A DNA stretch of 64,000 bases from Xanthomonas sp. DAR 35659 (GCF_041242975.1 NZ_CP162488.1:3896001-3960000), one strand, 5' to 3'; shown: positions 29,481 through 38,682, counted from the first letter of the stretch. Made by a program: numbers and translations. The notes: generated by a model from the letters alone, not told the origin.

Positions 29481-30668
29481 TTAGGCCTTCAGTTCGATGG
29501 TGAGGGCGGCGGCGGCGTCGCGGGCGGTCTGCCGTGCTTCGTCGATGCTGGCGCCACGCGCCAGGGTCACGCCGACGCGGCGGTGGCCGTGCACGCCGGG
29601 CTTGCCGAACAGGCGCAGCGCGGTGTCCGGGGCCTGCAGCGCGGCGGCGACGTTGCCGAACACCGGCACGCCTTCGCCGTGCGCCAGCAGCGCGCACGAG
29701 GCCGACGGGCCGCTTTGCCGGATCGCCGGGATCGGCAGGCCCAGGATCGCGCGCGCATGCAGGGCGAACTCGCTCAGTTCCTGCGACACCAGGGTGACCA
29801 GGCCGGTGTCGTGCGGTCGCGGCGAGACTTCGCTGAACCAGACGTCGTCGCCCTTGACGAACAGCTCCACGCCGAACAGGCCCCAGCCGCCGAGGTCGTC
29901 GGTGACCGCGCGCGCGATCTCCTGCGCGCGCTGCAGCGCCAGCGCCGACATCGGTTGCGGCTGCCAGCTCTCGCGGTAGTCGCCGTCCTTCTGCCAATGC
30001 CCGATCGGATCGCAGAACGCCGTGCCGCCGGCATGGCGCACGGTCAGCAGGGTGATCTCGTAGTCGAAGTCGATGAAGCCTTCGACGATGCAGCGGCCGG
30101 CGCCGGCGCGGCCGCCGGTCTGCGCGTACTCCCAGGCCGCGTCGATGTCGGCGGCGCTGCGCAGCGTGCTCTGGCCCTTGCCCGAGGACGACATCACCGG
30201 CTTGACCACGCACGGCAACCCGACCGCGGCGATCGCCGCGCGGTACTCCTCGGGCGTGTCGACGAAACGGTACGGCGAGGTCGGCAGGCCCAGCGTCTCG
30301 GCGGCCAGGCGGCGGATGCCCTCGCGGTCCATCGTCAACCGCGCCGCGCGCGCGGTCGGGATCACCCGCTGGCCGTGGTCGCGCTCCAGCGCCACCAGCG
30401 TCTCGGTGTGGATCGCCTCGATCTCCGGCACGATCAGGTGCGGCTGTTCGCGCGCGATCAGTTCGCGCAGCGCCATCGCATCGAGCATGTCCAGCACGTG
30501 CGAACGATGCGCTACCTGCATCGCCGGCGCGTCCGCATAACGATCGGCGGCGATCACCTCCACGCCGAAGCGCTGCAGTTCGATCGCCACTTCCTTGCCC
30601 AGTTCGCCCGAACCCAGCAGCAGCACGCGGGTGGCGGAGGCGGACAGCGGGGTTCCCAGGGTGGTCAT
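29481..30668 (-). CDS. purT: Formate-dependent phosphoribosylglycinamide formyltransferase
   Basis: 395 residues, an ATP-grasp enzyme that makes formyl-GAR from formate in purine synthesis. Seen are [39 protein letters not shown] and [16 protein letters not shown]. The ATP-grasp blocks [34 protein letters not shown] and [13 protein letters not shown] follow. The start at 30668 matches the usual N-terminus. It stands alone, convergent with the Roadblock-PAS operon and downstream of a decayed LysR gene. Confidence 0.96.
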   Translation of the reverse strand: MTTLGTPLSASATRVLLLGSGELGKEVAIELQRFGVEVIAADRYADAPAMQVAHRSHVLDMLDAMALRELIAREQPHLIVPEIEAIHTETLVALERDHGQRVIPTARAARLTMDREGIRRLAAETLGLPTSPYRFVDTPEEYRAAIAAVGLPCVVKPVMSSSGKGQSTLRSAADIDAAWEYAQTGGRAGAGRCIVEGFIDFDYEITLLTVRHAGGTAFCDPIGHWQKDGDYRESWQPQPMSALALQRAQEIARAVTDDLGGWGLFGVELFVKGDDVWFSEVSPRPHDTGLVTLVSQELSEFALHARAILGLPIPAIRQSGPSASCALLAHGEGVPVFGNVAAALQAPDTALRLFGKPGVHGHRRVGVTLARGASIDEARQTARDAAAALTIELKA

Positions 30669-30702
30669 GGCGGCGGTGCCTGCGCGAAGAGGGGCGCCCA
30701 TT

Positions 30703-31430
30703 CTAAAGCCGCCCGTCCGCCTGCCGCACCGCATCGGCGATGGCCTCGGCGACACGCTGCACGCGCGGCGCGCGGCGCACGTCCGGGTGCACCACCAGCC
30801 AGATCGCGCGTTCGACGTCGCAGCGCGGCGCCGCGGCCAGCTCGACGAGCGCGGCGTCGGCGGGCGGCGCCGGGTCGTCGAGCAGAAACCGCGGCAGCAG
30901 TGCGACACCGGCGCCGGCCGCGCAGGCGCGCTGCTGCGCGGCCAGGTCGTTGGCGACGAAGGCGAAGCGGCGGGCGCCGGCGAAACGCTCCAGCCACTGC
31001 TGCTGCGGCGTGCGCGCGAACGCGGCGTCGTAGCCGACGAACGCCCAGGTGTCCGGCGGCGCGTCGGCCCAGTCGCGGGTCGCGCACAGGGCGAACCGCA
31101 TCGTTCCGATGCGCCGGGCGGCCAGTCCCGGCTCGCTCGGCCGCGACAGCCGCACCGCCAGGTCGGCCTCGCGCGCATACAGGTTGGCCGCGTGCGCTTC
31201 GCCCAGCAGATCGATGCGCAGCGCCGGCCAGGCGCGCAGCGCGCGGGCCAGGCGCGGCGCCAGGAAGTGGCTGGCGAACACCGGCGGCGCCGAGACCCGC
31301 ACCACGCCATCCAACGCGGCGGCGCCCTGCGCGGCGCGGCCGAAGGCATGCGCGACCGCGTCACGGCAGCAGCGCGATGGCGCCGTTGCTTTCGCGCGAT
31401 TCCAGCAGCCGGTGCGCATCGGCTTACCGG
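30703..31430 (-). pseudogene. LysR-type regulator remnant lacking its DNA-binding domain
   Basis: The main reverse frame (to about 31419) encodes a LysR effector-binding domain: [40 protein letters not shown] and [15 protein letters not shown]. Upstream, in another frame, [18 protein letters not shown] ends in a stop. That is the normal linker just after the winged helix of this subfamily. The helix-turn-helix itself (about 60 residues) is absent and the sequence ends abruptly beside the promoter region of the SPFH gene. At least one frameshift plus a 5' deletion is implied, so I score it as a pseudogene. Confidence 0.75.
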
Positions 31431-31442
31431 CATCGGCGCCCC

Positions 31443-31470
31443 TTGCAAAGAGATATCAAAATGATATCTT
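31443..31470 (+). promoter_or_regulatory. SPFH operon promoter region with GATATC palindrome
   Basis: GATATC-AAAAT-GATATC (31452-31468) is a near-perfect inverted repeat in AT-rich sequence just before the SPFH gene. A TTGCAA box and TATCTT box 16 bases apart overlap it. An operator for the ribbon-helix-helix protein encoded downstream is a plausible reading, by inference only. Confidence 0.5.
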
Positions 31471-31496
31471 TCCTCCACACACCCGGGGAGACCGTC

Positions 31497-32381
31497 ATGA
31501 AAGAACGCACGCTTCGCTCGCTGCATGGCATTCCGCTGCTGCTCGGCATCCTGGTCCTGGCCGGCCTGGCGTTGTGGCTGTTCGTGACCGGCATCCTCAA
31601 GGACCCGGTCAATGGCGGCCCGACCTCGTTGCCGCTGGTGCTGCTGGCGCTGGCACTCGGCGCCGTCGCCTTGTTCGCGCTGTGCGGCCTGTACACGGTG
31701 CAGCCGAACCAGGCGGCGGTGCTGAGCCTGTTCGGCAAGTACGTGGGCACGGTCAAGGACAACGGCCTGCGCTGGAACAACCCCTTCTATTCCAAGAAGA
31801 AGGTCAGCCAGCGCGTGCGCAACTTCGAGAGCGGCCGGCTCAAGGTCAACGAGCTGGACGGCAGCCCGATCGAGATCGCCGCGGTGATCGTGTGGCAGGT
31901 GATCGACGCCTCCGAGGCCGTTTACAACGTCGACGACTACGAGAGCTTCGTGCACATCCAGTCCGAATCGGCGCTGCGCGCGATGGCCACCAGCTATCCC
32001 TACGACCAGCACGAGGACGGCCAGATCTCGCTGCGCAGCCATCCGCTGGAGATCAGCGAGCAGCTCAAGCGGCACCTCGACGAACGCCTGACCCAGGCCG
32101 GCGTGGACGTGATCGAGGCGCGCATCAGCCACCTCGCCTACGCCCCGGAAATCGCCCAGGCGATGCTGCAGCGGCAGCAGGCCAACGCGGTGATCGCCGC
32201 GCGCACGCGCATCGTCGCCGGCGCGGTGGGCATGGTCGAAATGGCCTTGGCCGAACTGCAGAAGAACGGCGTGGTGCAGTTGGACGAGGAACGCAAGGCG
32301 CACATGGTCAGCAACCTGCTGACCGTGCTGTGCTCGGACCGCGGCGCGCAACCGATCGTCAACGCCGGGTCGCTGTACTGA
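31497..32381 (+). CDS. SPFH/band-7 domain membrane protein
   Basis: 294 residues. Two N-terminal membrane helices lie at about residues 8-28 and 40-64. An SPFH domain follows: [43 protein letters not shown] and [23 protein letters not shown]. The coiled C-terminal part has [25 protein letters not shown] proteins form large membrane scaffolds and often bind proteases. GGGGAG is the ribosome binding site. It leads a compact run with a ribbon-helix-helix gene and a DUF4177-like gene. Confidence 0.9.
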   Translation: MKERTLRSLHGIPLLLGILVLAGLALWLFVTGILKDPVNGGPTSLPLVLLALALGAVALFALCGLYTVQPNQAAVLSLFGKYVGTVKDNGLRWNNPFYSKKKVSQRVRNFESGRLKVNELDGSPIEIAAVIVWQVIDASEAVYNVDDYESFVHIQSESALRAMATSYPYDQHEDGQISLRSHPLEISEQLKRHLDERLTQAGVDVIEARISHLAYAPEIAQAMLQRQQANAVIAARTRIVAGAVGMVEMALAELQKNGVVQLDEERKAHMVSNLLTVLCSDRGAQPIVNAGSLY

Positions 32382-32439
32382 TGCGCCGGCCGCGCCATCG
32401 CCGCGCCACGGCGGCCGCGCCGGCGCCAGGAATCCCCGC

Positions 32440-32619
32440 ATGAGCGAGAAGAAGGCCTATCCGCTGCGCATCAACGCCGACGTGCTGGCGGCGGTGCAGC
32501 GCTGGGCCGACGACGAACTGCGCAGCCTCAACGCGCAGATCGAATACGTGTTGCGCGACGCGCTGCGCAAGGCCGGGCGGCTGCCCAAGCCGCGTGACGA
32601 CAAGGAACCCGAATCATGA
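32440..32619 (+). CDS. Arc-type ribbon-helix-helix DNA-binding protein
   Basis: 59 residues: [20 protein letters not shown], then [20 protein letters not shown] and [19 protein letters not shown]. The strand YPLRINADV, followed by two helices with a Ser-Leu-Asn-Ala-Gln turn, is the Arc/MetJ fold. It probably represses its own operon by binding the upstream GATATC palindrome. Its stop overlaps the next start (ATGA). It lies 58 bases after the SPFH gene. Confidence 0.8.
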   Translation: MSEKKAYPLRINADVLAAVQRWADDELRSLNAQIEYVLRDALRKAGRLPKPRDDKEPES

Positions 32620-32792
32620 GCAAGCGCTGGGAATACCTCACCCTGGAGGCCAAGACCAATCTGATGCTGGGCCTGAAACTGGACGAGCTGCAGGCCGACC
32701 TGAACAAGCACGGCAAGCTCGGCTGGGAACTGGTCAGCGTCCTCACCCTGCCGGGCACCAAGCCGCTGTTGATGTTCAAGCGGGAGCTCTGA
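32616..32792 (+). CDS. DUF4177-like small protein
   Basis: 58 residues: [20 protein letters not shown], then [20 protein letters not shown] and [18 protein letters not shown]. The sequence WEY...[14 protein letters not shown]...FKR is the compact DUF4177 pattern (a strand, a helix, then GWELV). Function is unknown; the family is often found with SPFH or transcription-factor genes. It overlaps the ribbon-helix-helix gene by four bases and ends one base before the hydrolase start. Confidence 0.75.
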   Translation: MSKRWEYLTLEAKTNLMLGLKLDELQADLNKHGKLGWELVSVLTLPGTKPLLMFKREL

Positions 32793-32793
32793 C

Positions 32794-34095
32794 ATGCGCC
32801 CGCTTCGCTTGCTCGCGCCCGCGCTGGCGGCGCTGCTGGTCCCGCTCGCGGCGCTGGCGGCGGCGCCGCAGCAGACCGCCAGCGCGCTGCTGGATCGCCT
32901 GCAGGCCGGCGACCTCGCCGCGGTCGAAGCCGAGTTCACCCCGGCGATGGCCAAGGCGGTGCCGCCGGAAAAACTGGCCGAGGCCTGGCGCACGCTGTCC
33001 GCGCAACTGGGCGCGCTGCAGCAGCGCGGTCCGGCCAGCGAACGCCAACAGCAAGGGCTGACCGTGATCGAGCAGCGCCTGCAGTTCGAGCGCGGCGCGC
33101 TGCTGGCGCATGTCTCGATCGACGCGGACGGCAAGATCGCCGGCCTGCTGTTCACCCCCGCGGCGCCACCGCCGGCGCCACCGCCCGCGGCCGATGCCGG
33201 CTTCACCGAACAGGCATTCGCGGTGGGTCCGTTGCCGGGCACGCTGGCATTGCCCGCGGGCAAGGGCCCGTTCCCGGCGGTGGTGCTGGTGCACGGCTCC
33301 GGCCCGCACGACCGCGACGAGACGATCGGCCCGAACCGGCCGTTCCTCGATGTCGCACGTGGACTCGCCGCGCAGGGCATCGCGGTCCTGCGCTACGACA
33401 AGCGCACCTTCGCCATGCCGGAGAGCTTCGCCGGGCGCATGGAAGCAGGCTTCACCATGGACGACGAAACCACCGACGATGCCGTCGCCGCGGTCGCGAC
33501 GCTGGCACGCACGCCGGGCATCGACCCCAAGCGCATCTTCGTGATGGGCCACAGCCAGGGCGGCATGCTCGCCGCGCGCATCGCGCGCATGTCCGGCAAG
33601 ACCGCCGGCATCGTCCTGTGGGCGGCACCGGCGCGCTCGCTGCTGGACCTGCTGCTCGACCAGAACCGCTATCTGCTCGGCCTGCAAGGCGCGCCGTCCG
33701 CCGAAGGCAAGGCACGCGTGGCCGAGATCGAACGGCGCGTGGCCAAGGTCCGCGGCGACGGTGCGGTGGCGCGGAACGATTCGCCGCAGGACTTGCCGGC
33801 CGCGTACTGGCGCGCGTTCGACAAGGTGGACCCGGTGGCCGACGTCCTGGCCCTGCGCCAGCCGGTGCTGTGGCTGCAGGGCGAACGCGACTTCCAGGTC
33901 ACCGCACCGGACTGGCAACGCTGGCAGCAGGCGCTGGGCCAGGACCCGCGCGCCACCCTGCACCGCTATCCGCAACTCAACCACCTCGGCATCGCCGGCA
34001 CCGGCACGCCCGGACCGGCCGAGTATGCGCAACCCGGCCACGTCGATCCGCAGTTGATCGCCGACACCGCGCACTGGATCGGGGCGCAGCGATGA
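32794..34095 (+). CDS. Exported alpha/beta hydrolase with N-terminal DUF3887-like domain
   Basis: 433 residues. The signal peptide is MRPLRLLAPALAALLVPLAALA. A DUF3887-like domain (ASALLDRLQAGDLAAVEAEFTPAMAKA) is followed by a proline-rich linker near residue 125. The hydrolase has the oxyanion segment LVHGSGPHDRDE, the nucleophile motif GHSQGG, an acid near LWLQGERDF and the histidine in YPQLNHLGI. It is a periplasmic serine hydrolase or peptidase of unknown substrate. Its stop overlaps the next start (ATGA). Confidence 0.85.
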   Translation: MRPLRLLAPALAALLVPLAALAAAPQQTASALLDRLQAGDLAAVEAEFTPAMAKAVPPEKLAEAWRTLSAQLGALQQRGPASERQQQGLTVIEQRLQFERGALLAHVSIDADGKIAGLLFTPAAPPPAPPPAADAGFTEQAFAVGPLPGTLALPAGKGPFPAVVLVHGSGPHDRDETIGPNRPFLDVARGLAAQGIAVLRYDKRTFAMPESFAGRMEAGFTMDDETTDDAVAAVATLARTPGIDPKRIFVMGHSQGGMLAARIARMSGKTAGIVLWAAPARSLLDLLLDQNRYLLGLQGAPSAEGKARVAEIERRVAKVRGDGAVARNDSPQDLPAAYWRAFDKVDPVADVLALRQPVLWLQGERDFQVTAPDWQRWQQALGQDPRATLHRYPQLNHLGIAGTGTPGPAEYAQPGHVDPQLIADTAHWIGAQR

Positions 34096-34649
34096 CCGCC
34101 ATGCACAGCCCCGCGCGTCCCGCGCCCGCCGTCCGCGACTACCGCGTCGCCACGCCCGGACGCCTGCCGCTGCTGACCCTGTGGCTGCCGCTGCTGCTGA
34201 CGGCCGGCCTGATCGTCGGCCTGGGGCTGTCCCAGGCGCAGCGCGCGCCCTGGCTCACACCGGCCTTCCTGGCCGCGCTCGGCGTCGCACTGACCCTGCT
34301 CTACCTGCGCCGCGGCATCCGCCTGGAAGGCACCGCGCTGCGGGTTCGCTCGACCATGTTCCAGAACCGCACCGAGCTCGCGGCGATCGACCTGTCGCGC
34401 GCGCGCGTGGTGGACCTGGCCGAGCACACCGAACTGGCGCCGACGAGCAAAGCCATCGGCTATGGCCTGCCCGGGTTCAAGTCCGGCCACTTCCGCCTGC
34501 GCAACGGCCAGGGCGCGTTCTGCCTGCTCACCGACGCCAGTCGCGTGCTGGCGCTGCCGCTGCACGATGGGCGCTGGTTGCTGCTCAGCCCCGAGCAACC
34601 AAGGCAACTGCTGCAGGACCTGCAACGGCTGGCCGCGCGCGCCGCTTAG
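34092..34649 (+). CDS. Two-helix membrane protein with PH-like domain
   Basis: 185 residues. Two membrane helices lie at about residues 25-48 and 55-72. A cytoplasmic beta-rich domain follows: GIRLEGTALRVRSTMFQNRT, LSRARVVDLAEHTELAP and LLTDASRVLALPLHDGRWLLLSPEQP. The pattern is that of bacterial PH-like (DUF304-type) domains. Function unknown. It is translationally coupled to the hydrolase gene and lies 15 bases before the M15 peptidase. Confidence 0.7.
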   Translation: MTAMHSPARPAPAVRDYRVATPGRLPLLTLWLPLLLTAGLIVGLGLSQAQRAPWLTPAFLAALGVALTLLYLRRGIRLEGTALRVRSTMFQNRTELAAIDLSRARVVDLAEHTELAPTSKAIGYGLPGFKSGHFRLRNGQGAFCLLTDASRVLALPLHDGRWLLLSPEQPRQLLQDLQRLAARAA

Positions 34650-34664
34650 CCCTACCCTGTGCGG

Positions 34665-35480
34665 ATGCGCGCCGCCCCCGCCCTGCTGCTCAATACCGAC
34701 TGCATCGAACTGCTGCCGGCCGCGCTGTACCGCGCGCGCAGCAACGCCGACGCGCGCTTGCTGGCGCAGGCGACCTGGCTGCTGCGGCGCAAGCGCGACG
34801 GCCACTATCTGGCCGTCGCCTCCGCGCGGGGCCTGCATGCGCTGCTGCCGCGCCTGCTGCACGAGCCGGGCATCGACGCGGCGCTGGATCGCCTCGATGC
34901 GCTGCCCACACGGCGGCTGCCATCGCACGACGACGGCGCCGTCCTGCCGTTGCACGGCCTGCACGCCTGCCTGGCCGAGCTCGGCCTGGACGCGAACGCG
35001 TACGCGCGCACCACCGGCCTGCCGCTGCACGCCGAACCGGCCGTCCTGCACGCCGCCGGCCACGATCGCTACCGGCGCCCGCTGTGGCTGAGCGCCGGCG
35101 CCGCGCGCGCCTGGCAGGCGCTGCGGCGCGCCGCCGCGCGCGAGGGCGTGGTGCTGGAGGCGATCTCCGGCTACCGCAGCCACGCCTATCAACTTGGCAT
35201 CTTCGCGCGCAAGTTCGCGCGCGGGCAGCGCCTGCAGCAGATCCTGCAGATCAACGCCGCGCCCGGCTACAGCGAACACCACAGCGGCGACGCGCTGGAC
35301 ATCGGCACCCCGGGCGAGCCGCCGGCCGAGGAAAGCTTCGAGCGCACGCCGGCGTTCGCCTGGCTGCAGGCGCACGCCGCCGGCTTCGGCTTCCGCATGA
35401 GCTATCCGCGCGACAACCCGCACGGCATCGTGTACGAACCCTGGCACTGGCGCTGGCATCGCGCGGGGGGCGCGGCATGA
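34665..35480 (+). CDS. M15-family D-alanyl-D-alanine carboxypeptidase (VanY type)
   Basis: 271 residues. The C-terminal catalytic domain contains LEAISGYRSHAYQLGIFARK, PGYSEHHSGDALDIG (zinc His and Asp) and GIVYEPWHWRWH (Glu and third His), all expected for VanY-type enzymes that trim peptidoglycan stem peptides. The N-terminal 100 residues are a separate helical region. No signal peptide is visible from this ATG, nor from the GTG six bases earlier, which is odd for a wall enzyme. Its stop overlaps the next start. Confidence 0.85.
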   Translation: MRAAPALLLNTDCIELLPAALYRARSNADARLLAQATWLLRRKRDGHYLAVASARGLHALLPRLLHEPGIDAALDRLDALPTRRLPSHDDGAVLPLHGLHACLAELGLDANAYARTTGLPLHAEPAVLHAAGHDRYRRPLWLSAGAARAWQALRRAAAREGVVLEAISGYRSHAYQLGIFARKFARGQRLQQILQINAAPGYSEHHSGDALDIGTPGEPPAEESFERTPAFAWLQAHAAGFGFRMSYPRDNPHGIVYEPWHWRWHRAGGAA

Positions 35481-36064
35481 AGCGTGCGCTGCCCAGCCTG
35501 CTACGCGGCGCCCTCGCCTGCCTTGCCCTGGCATCGCCGTTCCTGCCGGGCGACGCCGGCGCGCAATGGCGCGATCGCCAGGGCGCGCCACTGCCCGACA
35601 GCGCCGACCGCGCCCACGACAAGGATTTCGGTGCCTCCGTGCAGATCGCCGATGACGCCGAGTTCGTGCGTTTCGCCCAGGAATGGGTGCAGACCGGCCC
35701 CGGACATGCGCCGCAACTGCGTACCGTCACCAGCGTGCGCCGCGGCCAGGCCGTGCGGGTGGCGTTGCTGTATGCCGGCTGCGCGCCCAGCCCGAACAAC
35801 GGAGGCGCGTGCGATGCGCAGGTCAGCCTGCGCTTGCTCGCGCCCGACGGCAGCCAAACGCTGCAGGAACCGATGCGCCCACTGGGAACCGACGCCGCAC
35901 CGGCCGCCACCGGCCTGCTGCAACTGTCGCCGCTGTCGGTGCAACTGCGCTTCGACGACAACGATCCGCTGGGCATCTACCGCCTGCAGGCGACTGTGAA
36001 CGACCCCAGCCAGGACGCATGGGTGCGCCTGCAGACCGAGATCGCGCTGGTCGCCGACGAGTGA
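35477..36064 (+). CDS. Exported protein of unknown function
   Basis: 195 residues with a signal peptide (MKRALPSLLRGALACLALASPFLPGDAGA). The mature part reads ADDAEFVRFAQEWVQTGPGH, RTVTSVRRGQAVRVALLYAG, LQLSPLSVQLRFDDNDPLGI and YRLQATVNDP, a beta-sandwich style with one cysteine pair (YAGCAPSPNNGGACD). I do not recognise the family. It is coupled by ATGA overlap to the M15 peptidase and is the last gene of the SPFH-to-M15 run. Confidence 0.7.
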   Translation: MKRALPSLLRGALACLALASPFLPGDAGAQWRDRQGAPLPDSADRAHDKDFGASVQIADDAEFVRFAQEWVQTGPGHAPQLRTVTSVRRGQAVRVALLYAGCAPSPNNGGACDAQVSLRLLAPDGSQTLQEPMRPLGTDAAPAATGLLQLSPLSVQLRFDDNDPLGIYRLQATVNDPSQDAWVRLQTEIALVADE

Positions 36065-36236
36065 TCGCGGCAAGCCGCGCTGCCTGGCGTCAGCGCGTAG
36101 CCCAGCGTCGGCAGGCGGCAAGCGCGCCTTCGCGGTACGTCCGGCGCTGGTCATAGGCGCGAGCCTCCGGCGGCAGTGAAGTTTTCGTCATCCCAGCCGA
36201 TAAGCGTTGTCCCACCCCAGCAAGGACGCCGCCGCC

Positions 36237-36788
36237 ATGGCCGAAAACCCCTACGCCGCACCGCATGCGCACGCGCATGACGCACAGCCCGCCGCGCCCC
36301 TGGCGAAAGCGCCCGACACCATCCTGCGCAAGATCATGGTCGGCTGGATCGTGGCCAGCCTGAGCGCCGCGATCGACGTGTTCTGGGCGCTCCGCGCCTT
36401 CATCAGCGACAACATCCAGGTGGGCGTCGGCATCAGCATCGATGCGGTGCTGCTGGGCGCGGGTGCCTACGGCCTCTACCGCAAGAGCCGGGTCGGCGCA
36501 CTGTTGCTGCTCGGGTACTACGTGCTGGGTCGGGTGCTCATGCTGATCGGCGGCAATGTGAGCGGCATGGTGCTGGGCGTGATCATCGTCTTCATCTACG
36601 TGGCGGCGGCGAAGGGCACCTTCGACCACCACCGCTGGTTGCTGCAGGAGCGCCGTTCGCCATCGTCGCTGCGGCCTCGGCTGAGCGACGACCCGTTGTT
36701 CCGCACATCGGCCGCCGCACCCGCGACGCCCCAGCCGAACGCCACGCCGGCGACCGATTCGGCGCCGGCCGCAGCGCCGCCGGCCTGA
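36237..36788 (+). CDS. Small membrane protein of unknown function
   Basis: 183 residues. A His/Ala-rich N-terminus (MAENPYAAPHAHAHDAQP) leads to four closely packed membrane helices between residues 30 and 130 (IMVGWIVASLSAAIDVFWAL, ISIDAVLLGAGAYGLY, VGALLLLGYYVLGRVLMLIG, MVLGVIIVFIYVAAAKGTF). The tail is Ala/Pro-rich and probably disordered. The MAENPYAAP opening resembles that of DUF-type inner-membrane proteins with a PYAAP motif. No operon partner. A GTG 30 bases upstream is a less likely start. Confidence 0.7.
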   Translation: MAENPYAAPHAHAHDAQPAAPLAKAPDTILRKIMVGWIVASLSAAIDVFWALRAFISDNIQVGVGISIDAVLLGAGAYGLYRKSRVGALLLLGYYVLGRVLMLIGGNVSGMVLGVIIVFIYVAAAKGTFDHHRWLLQERRSPSSLRPRLSDDPLFRTSAAAPATPQPNATPATDSAPAAAPPA

Positions 36789-36943
36789 TCCCACGCCACT
36801 ACACGATCGCGCCGCATGGCGCGGTCGTGCGCCGCTGCGCGACGTCGGACACCCTATCTGCACCCAGCGGTCACCCGGCTTGCCGGCAGGGTGCTTCGAT
36901 GGCACGACTGCCGCGCCGCGACCAGCCTTCGTGAATGGCGATG

Positions 36944-37020
36944 CGGCGCCGCGCGCGGCCTGTCCGCCGTGGTGCCGGAACAATGGTCTGGTCGCCTGCC
37001 GTGCCGCGCGGCGGCCCCGC
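36944..37020 (+). repeat. About 77-bp dispersed repeat, copy A
   Basis: The sequence from GGCGCCGCGCGCGGCCTGTC to GCGCGGCGGCCCCGC matches, in reverse complement, the stretch at 38822-38898 at roughly 90 percent identity by eye. Shared internal blocks include CCTGTCCGCCGTGGT and ACAATGGTCTGGTCGCC. It lies in the gap before the DUF423 gene. Confidence 0.8.
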
Positions 37021-37045
37021 GCCGCGTCCCGTCTGCGCTTTCGCC

Positions 37046-37417
37046 TCAGCGCCTGATCGCGTCCAGCGCGTACAGCAGCCAGCCCAGCATCAGCGTGGTG
37101 CCGCCGACCGGCGCCAGCCGGGTCGGCCACTGCGCCAGCGCGTTGCCGGCCAGGCTGCCGGAGAACAGCAGCGTCCCCAGCAGCAGCAATCCCAGCGCGG
37201 CGCGACCGAGCAGGCGTTCGCCGCGCCGACCCAGCGCGGCCAGGGCCACGCCGTGGCTGAATGCATACAAGGCCGCGGTCTGCAGATGCGACTGCGCCAG
37301 CGGATCGGCCACGCCGTGCGAGGCATAGGCGGACAGGCCGATCGCGGCCGCCGCCAACAGGCCGCCGGCGCCGGCCAGCCAGGCGCGTTTACGGGGACGG
37401 TGATCCAGATGCAGCAT
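37046..37417 (-). CDS. DUF423 membrane protein
   Basis: 123 residues with four membrane helices. The pattern AWLAGAGGLLAAAAIGLSAYASHG, then QTAALYAFSHGVALAALG and SGSLAGNALAQWPTRLAPVGGTTLMLGWLLYA, is the DUF423 family (E. coli YgdD-like). Function is unknown; it is an inner-membrane protein. The start at 37417 gives the family N-terminus. It is preceded by a terminator belonging to the SRPBCC gene on the same strand. Confidence 0.88.
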   Translation of the reverse strand: MLHLDHRPRKRAWLAGAGGLLAAAAIGLSAYASHGVADPLAQSHLQTAALYAFSHGVALAALGRRGERLLGRAALGLLLLGTLLFSGSLAGNALAQWPTRLAPVGGTTLMLGWLLYALDAIRR

Positions 37418-37456
37418 GGCGATGCTCCGTTGCGGCCGGTGCGCCGGCCCCATAAA

Positions 37457-37487
37457 CGAAACGCGCCGCAAGCTGCGGCGCGTTTCG
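37457..37487 (-). terminator. Terminator of the SRPBCC/GyrI-like gene
   Basis: A perfect 14-bp stem CGAAACGCGCCGCA with loop GCT is followed on the reverse strand by TTTATG. It lies 25 bases past the stop of the gene at 37513. Confidence 0.8.
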
Positions 37488-37512
37488 GGTCACGCATCCA
37501 TCCGGGCGGCGC

Positions 37513-38682
37513 TTACTTGATCGCCCAGTAGATGTCGTAGGTGCCTTCCGGCGAGAACGCCTTGTCAACGCCGCCCTTCCAGGCTTCGTACGGACGGTCG
37601 GTCACGTCGTAGCCGCTGGTCGCGGACCAGGCACGCACCGCATTGCGCGCCGCGTCCAGGCCCGCCATGTGGCCGGTGTAGCTGGCGAACGCGGAGCGGT
37701 GGGCCTGCGTCCGCAGGTAGGTCACCGGCGCGCCCTGCGGGATGGTCAGCTTCAGCGGCTCGCCGCTGGCGGCGACCGGGGTGGCATCGACCGGCGGCGC
37801 GGCGGCAGCGGCCGCATCGTCCTTCTTCGCGTCCGGCTTGGCCGCCGCGTCCGGCTTCGGCGCGCCACCGGCACGCTTGCGCACCGGCTGGGCCACGTCG
37901 AAGGCGTACTTTTCGGCACCGAAGTCGGTGGTGACGATGCGCACCGGACCGGCCGCTTCCAGGCCGTTGGCGTCCATCACCCGCTTGATCCACTCCTGGT
38001 TGTCCTTGATGGACTTCTTGATGGCGTCGTTGTCGCGGTCGATGTTGCCGGCGTTGACCACCAGCAGATCCTCGGCCGGGACGTCGACGACCTTGAGGTC
38101 GGTCAGCGGGGTTTCCGGGGCGCGGTAGTCGACGTTCGGCACGGTGGCCAGCACGTTGCTCAGCCGCGACAGGCCCAGCTTGATGTCGTCGCCGACATGG
38201 CGGCTCACGTACAGGCCGGCATAGCGACCGAACAGGTCCCAGCCGTACTTGACCGTGTAGTCCTGGGTGATCTTGACGTTGCGGCCACCCTTGCCGGTCG
38301 GCTCGAGCTTGAAGGAGGTGGTCTTGTCGCGCCCCTTGCCCTCGTCCTCGATGCCGATGACGACCTGCTTGTTCTGCTCGGTCGAGGTGATGGTCCAGCT
38401 ACCCTTGCCGATGTAGCCCTCCTTGGAGACGTAATCCAGGCGGGCGCCGACGCCGGACTCGGGGCCGGACAGCTTCAGCTGGATCTTCGGATCGCGCAGC
38501 ACCAGAGGGTTCCAGTCCTTGAACCGACGCAAGCTGTTGACCGTGTCATAGACGATGGTCATGCGCCGGTTGGTTTCGACGCTCTCGGACATGTGACGCT
38601 CCGAGGGCAACACCACGCCGACGAGGACGAACAGGCCAGCCACGATCCCCAGTGCGATCAGGAATTCGATAATACGGGTCAT
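37513..38682 (-). CDS. Membrane-anchored SRPBCC protein with GyrI-like domain
   Basis: 389 residues. One N-terminal helix (IIEFLIALGIVAGLFVLVGVVL) anchors it. Residues about 30-185 form an SRPBCC/polyketide-cyclase domain (RMTIVYDTVNSLRRFKDWNP, GSWTITSTEQNKQVVIGIED). From about 200 a GyrI-like effector-binding domain follows (KVVDVPAEDLLVVNAGNIDR, RIVTTDFGAEKYAFDVAQPV), interrupted by an Ala/Asp/Pro/Lys-rich linker at about 270-310. It probably binds a small hydrophobic ligand at the periplasmic face. The function is not known. Confidence 0.82.
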   Translation of the reverse strand: MTRIIEFLIALGIVAGLFVLVGVVLPSERHMSESVETNRRMTIVYDTVNSLRRFKDWNPLVLRDPKIQLKLSGPESGVGARLDYVSKEGYIGKGSWTITSTEQNKQVVIGIEDEGKGRDKTTSFKLEPTGKGGRNVKITQDYTVKYGWDLFGRYAGLYVSRHVGDDIKLGLSRLSNVLATVPNVDYRAPETPLTDLKVVDVPAEDLLVVNAGNIDRDNDAIKKSIKDNQEWIKRVMDANGLEAAGPVRIVTTDFGAEKYAFDVAQPVRKRAGGAPKPDAAAKPDAKKDDAAAAAAPPVDATPVAASGEPLKLTIPQGAPVTYLRTQAHRSAFASYTGHMAGLDAARNAVRAWSATSGYDVTDRPYEAWKGGVDKAFSPEGTYDIYWAIK

